IMG/VR virus record: IMGVR_UViG_3300048999_000056
Location: 1-64,000 of that record
Strand: one strand, 5' to 3'
DNA from: a virus
DNA: 64,000 bases
How positions within the stretch are numbered: position 1 is the first letter of the stretch; each line of letters begins with the position of its first letter. Below the pieces are notes generated by a model. The model searched no databases and had not been told where the DNA came from. It saw nothing but the letters and a program-made list of their open reading frames with translations. Shown here piece by piece: positions 56,601 through 63,080 of this stretch. The position numbers were made by a program, and so were the translations under genes.

Positions 56601-58043
56601 GTCATCGCTCGTGCCTCAACAACCTTGGCCGGAACAGGCGGGATATCGGCGACGGCGACGGCGATAGAGCAAGCCTCGTCAACGATCGGCGGCACAGGCA
56701 CCGTCACGATCTTCGTCGTCGAAGGCGAGCTAGGTATGGCGTCGCTCGCGGGTGTCGGCTCGCTTACGATAGACGCCACGCACACCCCGATCGGCACGGC
56801 GACCTTCAACGGCATAGGCACGCTGGCGACGGCTTCCGCGGTGCTGGCAGGCGGTTCGGCGATGCTGGGCGGCATCGGTGCGGTTTCGGTCGCGGGGGCT
56901 GCCCAGGCCGCTGCCAGCGCTGCCCTGAGTGGCATTGGCACGCTAACCGTCAGCGGCATTTCGGCGTCTCAGGGAACGGCGGCGTTTGGCGGTGCCGGCT
57001 CGATCTCGGCGAGCGCCACGCATACGCCGGCCGGACAGGCGACGATAGGCGGCACGGGATCGGTGACGCTCAGCGCCCGCGTGGCGGCGATCAGCTCCGC
57101 GACGCTGGCCGGTGTTGGTTCCGTCACAGTCACAGCGACGGCGATCGAGCAGGCTGCCGCGACAATCAACGGCGTAGGCTCGGTTGCGGCTGACGGGCTG
57201 ATCCGTGGTCGGATCGACGCAGCGGCAACGCTAGGCGGCACGGGTGCTGTCACGGCAACCGCGACGATTATCGAGCGCGCTACCTCTGCGATCAGCGGTA
57301 GCGGCTTGCTCGCGGTCAACGCAACGCATACCGGTCAAGCTGCCGCGGCGATCGGCGGAACGGGTGCCCTGGTAGTCAACGCGGTCCATACGCCGCAAGG
57401 CGCTGCGGCACTGCACGGCATTGGTTCGATTACTGTTGCGGCAACGCATACGCCGAATGGCAGCGCCTCGATCTCAGGCGCCGGTGTGTTGACAGTGAGC
57501 GCCAGTCTGCGCCTGCCGGCGATTGCGTCAATCGGCGGCGTCGCTTCGTTTACAGCGATGGCGGATCATACTGCACAAGGCGCTGCGACGTTCGACGGCA
57601 TCGGCACTCTGACGGTTGACGAAAGTCTCGCGCTGGCGACGGGCGCCGATCTTGCGGGCGCAGGCGATGTCACTGTCGAGGCATCGCTGATCGTTCAAGC
57701 TGCCGTCGATCTGGTCGGAACCGGCGCTCTGTCGGTTGACGGTAGCGTATTCAGTCCTGAGCCGGGCTCGGTCACACTTTCCGGTATCGGGTCTGTCACG
57801 ATCAACACGCGGCTTGTTGCGGCGATACACGCGACGATCGGCGGTCAAGGCATCCTGGCTGCCGACGCGGTTGTTGTGACGAGTATCCTGCCGCCGCCGG
57901 AGCGGGAAATCCACGTTGTCGGGCAGTCTCGTGTCGTGACAGACAGCCGCGATCGATCGCTTACGGTTGCGCCTAGTCAACGTGCTGCGTCGGGCGAATA
58001 CAGCCGACTGATCTCCGATCGGCGCGGCGGAAGGAGGATATGA
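53697..58043 (+). CDS. Giant 1448-residue fibre with glycine-rich domain, SPRY domain and about 30 GxG repeats
   Basis: Parts in order: an N-terminal beta domain (about 1-235; WTLVTEQKVGNTTAASTLGIG; GRILVYRG) like phage adhesin-type domains; a glycine-rich segment (about 342-490, GGGGAAGPYGPGR and similar) comparable to receptor-tip polyglycine domains; a SPRY/concanavalin module (about 575-755; NTGKYYWELQIDS; NHLIWLRVNN); then about 30 copies of a 20-24-residue repeat (about 765-1395) with the core ATLxGxGSLTVxATHTPAG; and a basic tail ending RLISDRRGGRRI. The repeats predict a regular beta fibre. It is likely a long fibre. Its repeat family also occurs in the proteins at 47736 and 60800. 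Confidence 0.82.
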   Translation: MAWSFVGAGALASVTTTAISVAEPAGVQAGDLLVALISHRAASGAASVVLPTGWTLVTEQKVGNTTAASTLGIGNGVMAYRVATGAGGPWSFTVPTANVALGRILVYRGQDKLASPLCMTRSTTTATATTSISVTGLTTPNANCLIIHGLCGAQNGAMSAFDAATDPTTASGTGGQTGAPTAGTWLERTDDATANGSDCSLAIADAVRATSGATGNFTATAALGCGYASLVGVFKLDVAIPAGQRLVTHYIIGTGTGSFTPPSTVNAIVEVWGAGATGNTASGVGGNGAGWSRDSSYALTAATPVNFSLGAPGATSAAAGGDTWWATSGTLIANGGGSATARIGDVTFVGGVASTNSATGNTGGGGAAGPYGPGRASGSAGSGGGTGGGGNGGGTDSTASATAAGTAGGNGFAGTGGAAGVANGNGSPGGPGAGGGGGGNTTGQGARGGDDWSNGGGGAGGTGSLANHPTTAVGGTPGAGGAAANAALGRGGYSLVKLSYVGTDDDSLTVVGSLSNIVFARPGAAHIAGTGSISANATVVSGGPTTWQGTATFAGVASVSAVTAYVKPQQWDIGNYYHPNVTLSGTGGNFTALQTGSSGNRASVVATEFFNTGKYYWELQIDSTGGGQYVGLARAAFDPNGFDSALYATEVTWWTFTADSSGHIVAANVEISAGAPFYTTGDRVQFAWDATNHLIWLRVNNGSWANGGDPAAGTNGYDISSVTGPLAPAISLGGTNDQISTKFDRASWSGTAPAGFAQFDPVILQGTATLAGTGSRTFNATHTPAGTATIGGAGLLSVSARIIDRIDPVTLAGIGSITANATHTPAGTAVFAGLGSLTVDATVVLGTVTWQGSATFAGVGTLSVNATHTPAGQATINGAGSLAVTATLIDAIDALTLPGAGSLSVNATHTPAAAATFAGIGSVTLNATLTAPVTANINGTGSVTANATHTPAATASLNGVGSIAATATVIARASTTLAGTGGISATATAIEQASSTIGGTGTVTIFVVEGELGMASLAGVGSLTIDATHTPIGTATFNGIGTLATASAVLAGGSAMLGGIGAVSVAGAAQAAASAALSGIGTLTVSGISASQGTAAFGGAGSISASATHTPAGQATIGGTGSVTLSARVAAISSATLAGVGSVTVTATAIEQAAATINGVGSVAADGLIRGRIDAAATLGGTGAVTATATIIERATSAISGSGLLAVNATHTGQAAAAIGGTGALVVNAVHTPQGAAALHGIGSITVAATHTPNGSASISGAGVLTVSASLRLPAIASIGGVASFTAMADHTAQGAATFDGIGTLTVDESLALATGADLAGAGDVTVEASLIVQAAVDLVGTGALSVDGSVFSPEPGSVTLSGIGSVTINTRLVAAIHATIGGQGILAADAVVVTSILPPPEREIHVVGQSRVVTDSRDRSLTVAPSQRAASGEYSRLISDRRGGRRI

Positions 58044-58044
58044 C

Positions 58045-58533
58045 ATGGGCACCTTTTACAGCGACCATATTCAACAGTCCTACTACTATAACTCGCCATC
58101 GCGCGTTTACGATCTTGGCATGCTGGAGCCGGGTACGCGCGCAGCTGTCGAGGCGATCTTGAAAGAAGCGGCGAGCATAGGCCAGCCGCTGCTTGTGTTT
58201 GAGACGTATCGTAGTCAACAACGTCAGGAATTGCTGTACCAGCAAGGCGCCACGCAGCTGCGCGTTGTCGGTTGTCACCACTTCGGTCTGGCCGCCGATC
58301 TCGTGAAGAATGTCGGCAATGAGCCGAGCTGGAAAGGCTCGTTTGACTTCCTCGGTCAGCTCGCGCGCAAGCATGGCATGTTGTGGGGCGGTGACTGGGG
58401 TCAGCCGAACATGCGGCATAGCTTCATCGATGCTGATCATGTGCAGCGTGTCACGCTCGCGGACGAGAACCGCGTATTTGCTGGCGAATTTTTCCCAGGT
58501 GTGGACTACAACCCTTATGTTGCGGTTGCCTAG
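58045..58533 (+). CDS. Endolysin, M15-type L,D/D,D-peptidase
   Basis: This 162-residue protein has a strong GGAGG site. The VFETYRSQQRQELLYQQG segment and the zinc motif H78-x-x-G-x-A-x-D85 (CHHFGLAADL), plus His132 in DADHVQ, match M15-family peptidases used as endolysins (L-alanyl-D-glutamate or D,D-carboxypeptidase type). It lacks a signal peptide, so release needs a holin, for which the neighbour at 59082 is a candidate. It cuts peptidoglycan peptides at the end of infection. Confidence 0.88.
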   Translation: MGTFYSDHIQQSYYYNSPSRVYDLGMLEPGTRAAVEAILKEAASIGQPLLVFETYRSQQRQELLYQQGATQLRVVGCHHFGLAADLVKNVGNEPSWKGSFDFLGQLARKHGMLWGGDWGQPNMRHSFIDADHVQRVTLADENRVFAGEFFPGVDYNPYVAVA

Positions 58534-59045
58534 AGCCATTGCCATGTTTTGCGGTGTTTGATTGCATGAACGGTTGCGACGCAGATATTGTATGAGCCGG
58601 CAATCTTGGCAAAAGATAACTGTCCTGCCTGTAGAAGTGCGCGGATTTCTAGGACATCAGCTTCGCTCAACTTGGATTGGCGTATCTCGGTTCCGTATGC
58701 CTGTTTACCGTGCCGTTGCTTGTCTAGGTTATTTTGGCGTCTAGTTGCCCATCTGACGTTCGACGCTCTATTGTTCATTCTGTCGGAATCCCAGTGTGCC
58801 ACTTCATGTTTGGTCGATGGTCGCGGACCATGGAATGCTGTGCATACGAGCACATGGATGCCAACGTGCTGTTTTCTGCCGTTTACGTCGATGATGTTCG
58901 TGAAGAGGTAGCCGTTATTCTGCGGAATAACTGGCGCCAAGGGTGCTGAGTGATAAGGACTCCTGATCCGACCATAGCTGCTTGCTTCGTAACCGGGAAA
59001 TCCCGGAATTGATCGCCACTGCTCCGGCAATGCGCGTCGTATCAT
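58530..59045 (-). CDS. HNH homing endonuclease (NUMOD4 type), reverse strand
   Basis: This 171-residue protein has an N-terminal NUMOD4 motif (QWRSIPGFPGYEASSYGRIRS), a central HNH domain (about residues 45-105: HVGIHVLVCTAFHGPRP, HEVAHWDSDRMNNRASNVRWA) and a C-terminal AP2/HTH-like segment (SEADVLEIRALLQAGQ, FAKIAGSYNICVATVHAI). It has a strong site (GGAGGG) on its own strand. It sits against transcription between the endolysin and holin candidates, sharing four bases with the endolysin stop, and looks like a self-spreading insertion into the lysis cassette. Confidence 0.88.
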   Translation of the reverse strand: MIRRALPEQWRSIPGFPGYEASSYGRIRSPYHSAPLAPVIPQNNGYLFTNIIDVNGRKQHVGIHVLVCTAFHGPRPSTKHEVAHWDSDRMNNRASNVRWATRRQNNLDKQRHGKQAYGTEIRQSKLSEADVLEIRALLQAGQLSFAKIAGSYNICVATVHAIKHRKTWQWL

Positions 59046-59081
59046 GGCTTCCCTCCGTTCTCTGAATAGGGTATACCACGC

Positions 59082-59537
59082 GTGAATCCTAATACCATCG
59101 ATCTCACGCCGATCATCAATGCGCTGATCGCTGTCGCAGCGGCGATGATCGCGCCGTCAGCCGCGCTGCTCCTGGCATGGCTGCGCTCGCGCAAGCATTG
59201 GAAAATTCTTGAAGACGCGCAGATGAATCAAGTGATCACCGAGTCAGCGCAACGCCTCGGGGCAGCGTTTCTGACCAAAGTACAGAAAGCAGGAGAATCC
59301 GTCCATGATGTTGACGTTGGCAACCCGGAGCTGGCGCTGTTCGCCAACAGGATCATCAGCGGCTATCCTGGCTTCGTGGCAAGGCTCGGCTACACGCCGG
59401 ATAAAGTGGCTGCAGTCATCCTCGATGAAGCGCAACGCCTTGGGCATCTGTCGCCGACCGTGCCTGCGCCCGCGCCAAGCGCGCAAGGCGCCATGCGTCT
59501 AGCTGCCGCCGCCCCCAACATTCAGGCGTATCCATGA
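59082..59537 (+). CDS. Membrane protein, putative holin
   Basis: This 151-residue protein starts at a GTG. It has one or two hydrophobic helices at the N-terminus (about 9-34, IINALIAVAAAMIAPSAALLLAW), a short basic segment, then a soluble amphipathic domain (NQVITESAQRLGAAFLTKVQ, PELALFANRIISGYPGFVARLG, PDKVAAVILDEAQRLGHL) and a proline tail. This layout resembles LL-H-type holins. Supporting this is the location next to the endolysin and a lipoprotein. No signature is decisive, so another membrane role is possible. Confidence 0.55.
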   Translation: MNPNTIDLTPIINALIAVAAAMIAPSAALLLAWLRSRKHWKILEDAQMNQVITESAQRLGAAFLTKVQKAGESVHDVDVGNPELALFANRIISGYPGFVARLGYTPDKVAAVILDEAQRLGHLSPTVPAPAPSAQGAMRLAAAAPNIQAYP

Positions 59538-60049
59538 AACGCCGCAACATCCTTTCATTGCCGGTCAGTATCGCGCTGACAACATGCGCGGGCAACCTGA
59601 CGATCAGTCAGGCCGTCGAGGACGTGGCGCTGATCGCGGACGGCTTTCTCGGGGTGCTGCCGAACATTGTCGGCATAGCCGGTCTGAGCACAGACGATCT
59701 AACACGCGCTGCAGGCTGGATTGCCGACCTCCACACGCTCGCGGTGCGGCTCAGGGAAGCCACCACAGCTGCCGAGGCGGCGCCGATCGTCCGACAGGTC
59801 CAAGGGACGCTGGGACGGCTCGCGGGCATCCTGGCGTTCTTCCCCGTGCCTGCTCCGGTGGTGCTGGCGCTGCAGATGGCGCAGGCGCTGGTGCCGCTGG
59901 TGTACGCCGCATTCAACGTGCCGCAGCCGCAGGCGCCGAACCGGGCGCTTGCCCGCTTCACCTCGCCATCGGTGACGCCTGATCAGGCGCGGGCGACTCT
60001 GAAACAACTAGCCACGAGGTCACACAATGCCAGCGATGAAGTTAGGTAA
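59534..60049 (+). CDS. Lipoprotein of the lysis cassette
   Basis: This 171-residue protein starts MKRRNILSLPVSIALTTCAGN, a signal peptide with a lipobox (LTTC, Cys18). The mature part is helical and hydrophobic (VEDVALIADGFLGVLPNIVGIAGL, VRQVQGTLGRLAGILAFF, PVVLALQMAQALVPLVYAAF) with a proline-rich tail. Together with the holin candidate upstream it could act as an outer-membrane spanin component, but the helical hydrophobic composition is unlike small o-spanins. Function is therefore uncertain. Confidence 0.6.
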   Translation: MKRRNILSLPVSIALTTCAGNLTISQAVEDVALIADGFLGVLPNIVGIAGLSTDDLTRAAGWIADLHTLAVRLREATTAAEAAPIVRQVQGTLGRLAGILAFFPVPAPVVLALQMAQALVPLVYAAFNVPQPQAPNRALARFTSPSVTPDQARATLKQLATRSHNASDEVR

Positions 60050-60797
60050 ACGCGCCGCTGTTGACGATCCGCGCATTCCGCGTATGTCAGTAGCGACGCA
60101 AGGCAAGCTGCCGTTTCCGCCCGCCAACGTGAACTGGTATGCGGCTGTCGGCGAGTGGGGCATGCTCGGCAATGACACGGTCGGCGATTGTGTCGAGGCC
60201 GCTGGCCTGCACGCGATGCTGCAGATGTCCACTTACGCTGGTGATCGGTCGATACCGACTACTGCGGACGCGTTGAAGTGGTACGAGGCGACCGGGTGGC
60301 GACCGGACGATCCATCAACCGATCAGGGGAGCTACGTTCTAGGACCAGAAGGTATGCTGCCCTGGTGGCATCTCAACGACGTTCCTTGCGGCGGACGGAC
60401 GACGCGGCTCGACGCATTCATGCAGATCAAGCAGAAGAACGTGACGGAATGGCGCCAAGGCATCTGGATATTCGGCGGTCTGCTGCTCGGCATACAGCTG
60501 CCGGAAGCGATTGTGTCCGGTATTCAAATCCCTTATGTCTGGTCGGAGTTCGGCGGCCCGATTGCTGGCGGTCACGAAATCTGGGTGCCTGGCTACCAGC
60601 AAAACGGATCGAGCCGGCTCTACGACCTGATCTCGTGGGGGCAGCGGTTCCGTGCTACCGAGGAGTTCCTGCTCAATTGCGTTGACGAATGCGTGGTGAT
60701 CGTGGACAACCGCGAGATGAACAAGCGCGGCGTCAATGCAGCTGGTCTGAGCTACACGCAACTGACGAATGACCTCAAGCTGATCAACAGAGGCTGA
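60027..60797 (+). CDS. Papain-fold (C1/C39-like) cysteine-peptidase-related protein
   Basis: This 256-residue protein has NDTVGDCVEAAGLHAM with Cys55 preceded by Gly-Asp, and GGHEIWVPGY with His183 followed by LISWGQ (203-206), the order and spacing of the papain catalytic Cys, His and Asn/Ser-Trp-Gly. It fits the phage papain-like proteins common in alphaproteobacterial phages. The third catalytic residue looks like Ser rather than Asn, so activity is uncertain. It could be a virion-associated or lysis-phase peptidase. It overlaps the lipoprotein gene by 23 bases. Confidence 0.7.
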   Translation: MPAMKLGKRAAVDDPRIPRMSVATQGKLPFPPANVNWYAAVGEWGMLGNDTVGDCVEAAGLHAMLQMSTYAGDRSIPTTADALKWYEATGWRPDDPSTDQGSYVLGPEGMLPWWHLNDVPCGGRTTRLDAFMQIKQKNVTEWRQGIWIFGGLLLGIQLPEAIVSGIQIPYVWSEFGGPIAGGHEIWVPGYQQNGSSRLYDLISWGQRFRATEEFLLNCVDECVVIVDNREMNKRGVNAAGLSYTQLTNDLKLINRG

Positions 60798-60799
60798 CC

Positions 60800-61255
60800 A
60801 TGGCAATTCTCAACGCAACAGCCGGCATATCAGGTGTCGGCAGGCTGACGGCAATCGCTGCGGCAAAGGAAACAGCGACGGCGGTCCTGTCGGGCAATGC
60901 CAGCGTATTTGTCAACGCTGTCAATGCGCTGCATCTGGCGAGCCCGCCAAACTATCCGATTCCGCCGCAGGCGGATGACGCTGCGCCTGTCTTTCTTGTC
61001 GATCCGGCAACCGGTGCCGCAGTCGGCGCAACAGGACCGTACGCAAACGCACTGCCGGTGACGCCGGCCGATGTCGGCTCACTGCCGGCAACCACGCGTG
61101 CGTTGTGGATCGGCGGTGCCGGTAACGTGACGGTTGACACTCTTGGCGGACAGACAGTCACGCTGACCGCAGTGGCAGCAGGAACATTGCTGCCACTGCA
61201 AGTCTCGCGTGTCCGTGCGGCGACAACGGCGACGTTGGTCGTCGCGTTGTGGTGA
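60800..61255 (+). CDS. Spike base protein, RCAP_Rcc01079 (gene transfer agent) type
   Basis: This 151-residue protein has a C-terminal half (about 75-151: GPYANALPVTPADVGSLPATTRALWIGGAGNVTVDTL; TAVAAGTLLPLQVSRVRAA) that closely follows the spike-base/capsid fibre family of Rhodobacter gene transfer agents. The N-terminal part (NATAGISGVGRLTAIAAAKE) carries one to two units of the GxG repeat found in the giant fibre. It would sit at the base of a head or tail spike. It is the last plus-strand gene before array 4. Confidence 0.8.
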   Translation: MAILNATAGISGVGRLTAIAAAKETATAVLSGNASVFVNAVNALHLASPPNYPIPPQADDAAPVFLVDPATGAAVGATGPYANALPVTPADVGSLPATTRALWIGGAGNVTVDTLGGQTVTLTAVAAGTLLPLQVSRVRAATTATLVVALW

Positions 61256-62276
61256 TGCCTGCGCTGACGGGTCGCACCCTGCCGCGCCTAACCGTGTCGG
61301 GCGATGCCTGCCAAGCCCTGACAATCCACGTCTTGCGTTGCCGTGCCGTGCCGGGCCTGCCGGGTCAAGCCGGGACCTTCCGAGCGTTGCGATGCCGCGT
61401 CTGCCCCGCCATGACATGCCTTGCCGTTGCGAGCGTAGCCTTGCCTGCGCTGTCTTGCCGTGACGGACCTAGCCGCGCTCTGCCCTGTCGAGCCTGCCAT
61501 GCCATGCCCTGACGATCTATGCCATCCCGAGCCGAGCCTAGCCAGCCACGTCAAGCCGTGCCTTGACACGTCTTTCCAAGCCTAGCCGAGCCGAGTCTGC
61601 GTTGACCTGCCAATCGATACCTCGCCGTGCCAAGCCGCGTCTGCCCTGCCTCGGCCTGCCGAACGATACCATGCCCTGCAGACCCATGCCTGCGATGCCG
61701 GAACGTGCCCTGCGCTCTCGTGCCACGTCACCACGTACCCTGCCTGCGCCGCCTCAACGCGTCCTACCGAGCCAAGCCGAGACAAGCCTGCGATGCGGCG
61801 CCTAGCCTCGCCTCGACGGATGTCGCCTCGCCTAGCCTGCGTTGCCACAACCAGCCCCCCGAGATCAGGCGAACCCAGCGTGTCCAAGCCTGCCACGCGC
61901 CGCCCGGACTGCCCTTGCCTATCGGTGTCGCCCCGAGCCGGCCGCGCCCTGCCTCGCCCAGTCTCGTCCTGCCAGGACGTGCCTTGCCTGCCCCGTCGTG
62001 ACGTGCCCAGCGCGGCGTAGCCGAGCCTGCCATGCCATGACCGGTCTAGTCCCGCCTAACCATAGCGGGCCGCGCCTGCCCCGCCATCCGGGCGTCGCCT
62101 TGCCGAGCCTTGTCGAACCATGCCTGCGACGCCTTGCCACGGCGTTACGCGTCTAGCCGCACCTTGCCGAGCCTGCGACGCGATGCCTTGCCAAGCCACG
62201 TCGCAACCCGCCAAGCCTGCGTTGCCATCCCTCGAATTGCCCAGCCAACGCTAACCCTGCCCTGTACACAAGGCGA
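61256..62276 (+). repeat. Array 4: 1 kb C-rich degenerate pentamer array between convergent gene sets
   Basis: This stretch is gene-free from the stop of the last plus-strand gene to near the stops of the minus-strand genes. The words GCCTGCGATGCC (for example near 61687), GCCTTGCC, GAGCC, GCCGC and GTGCC recur with 4-6-base phase, as in arrays 2 and 3, the reverse complement of the words of array 1. Because transcription converges on it, this array is less likely to serve as an upstream leader than arrays 1-3. Frames such as 61249-61512 or 61627-62001 are produced by the pattern and are not genes. Confidence 0.87.
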
Positions 62277-62292
62277 GGCGGCCGAAGCCGCC
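62277..62292 (-). terminator. UUCG-tetraloop hairpin downstream of the minus-strand genes
   Basis: On the minus strand GGCGGC-TTCG-GCCGCC forms a six-base GC stem closed by a C(UUCG)G tetraloop, an exceptionally stable RNA hairpin. It lies about 25 bases after the stop of the gene at 62318-62839. A long U tract is missing, so termination efficiency is uncertain. Confidence 0.5.
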
Positions 62293-62317
62293 CCGTTAGT
62301 GTTAGATATTATGACTG

Positions 62318-62839
62318 CTACTGTCTGCGGCGCTTTCGCCCTGCCTTGCGGTCGGGGCCTTTGCGTGCTGGCGACTTCACCGTGCCACCTTCCAGCTGAT
62401 CCTGCCGGCGCCGCTCCAGTTCGGCAATCCGCTGGCCTTCATCGAACAGGCGCGACATTTCGGTCAACCGCTGATACTTGATATGGAAGCGGTTGAAGTC
62501 ATCTAGCGCGTCCTTCAACATGACGCGCCGCAAGTCACGATCGGGCAGAATGCGATCAAGCGGACGATAACCGCCGCCCGCGTGACGATCGATACTCAAC
62601 GAGATCATGGTGCGCTGCCCGGTATCGTCAACAACATGAATGGCAATCAGGCGGCGTATCTGGTCGAGCCGATAGCGGTATCCTGCCTTGGCGTCTTCCC
62701 ATTCGAGTTCTTCATGCAGTGCCGAGCTGGGATGCGTAGCAGCCCAGTCGTGCACCACCTTGACGTAGAGATTGCCATCGGGATCGAGCCGGCGCAGCGC
62801 CTCCAGTTCCTGCTGGATGCGCGCCGTGGATTCAAGCAT
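62318..62839 (-). CDS. Hypothetical phage protein
   Basis: Read from the ATG at 62839 on the minus strand, this is a 173-residue protein. Mostly helical, it contains LYVKVVHDWAATHPSSALHEELEWEDAKAGYRYRL, VMLKDALDDFNRFHIKY, and a basic tail with SPARKGPDRKAGRKRRRQ that may bind nucleic acid. The central block with a D-W and E-W-x-D-x-x-A-x-x-x-R-x-x-Q-I-R-x-L pattern is common in hypothetical proteins of rhizobial phages, always near replication or early genes. Function unknown. Its start overlaps the end of the upstream gene (62832). Confidence 0.6.
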   Translation of the reverse strand: MLESTARIQQELEALRRLDPDGNLYVKVVHDWAATHPSSALHEELEWEDAKAGYRYRLDQIRRLIAIHVVDDTGQRTMISLSIDRHAGGGYRPLDRILPDRDLRRVMLKDALDDFNRFHIKYQRLTEMSRLFDEGQRIAELERRRQDQLEGGTVKSPARKGPDRKAGRKRRRQ

Positions 62840-63080
62840 TGTTCGGCCTCCTGGTTGAACGCGCGGCCCAGCCGATAGCGTTCGCCAGATCGCCTTTTTC
62901 CATTGCCAGCTCATACTTGTTGAGTGCGAGCATGTGTTGCGTGAACTTGCGCTCGCGCCGTGCCCATGTGCCAATACGCCGCTTCCTCCGAGGCGGCGTT
63001 TCCTGCAATGCTTTCTCCTTCAGCGCCTCTTGTGCGAGGCGCTGCCCTTCACGGGTTATGTTTTTCAACCGGCTAAGCAT
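62832..63080 (-). CDS. Hypothetical basic helical protein
   Basis: This 82-residue minus-strand protein is rich in Lys and Arg (MLSRLKNITREGQRLAQEAL, TPPRRKRRIGTWARRERKF) with two helices. It overlaps both neighbours by a few bases, so the three minus-strand genes form one operon. Probably nucleic-acid associated. No family is recognised. Confidence 0.5.
   Translation of the reverse strand: MLSRLKNITREGQRLAQEALKEKALQETPPRRKRRIGTWARRERKFTQHMLALNKYELAMEKGDLANAIGWAARSTRRPNNA

Noticed and set aside
61256-62276. Reading frames in array 4 (61249-61512, 61627-62001, 61842-62156 and minus-strand frames).
   Set aside because: Same artefact as in array 1; low-complexity Pro/Ala/Arg/Cys strings with no conserved features.
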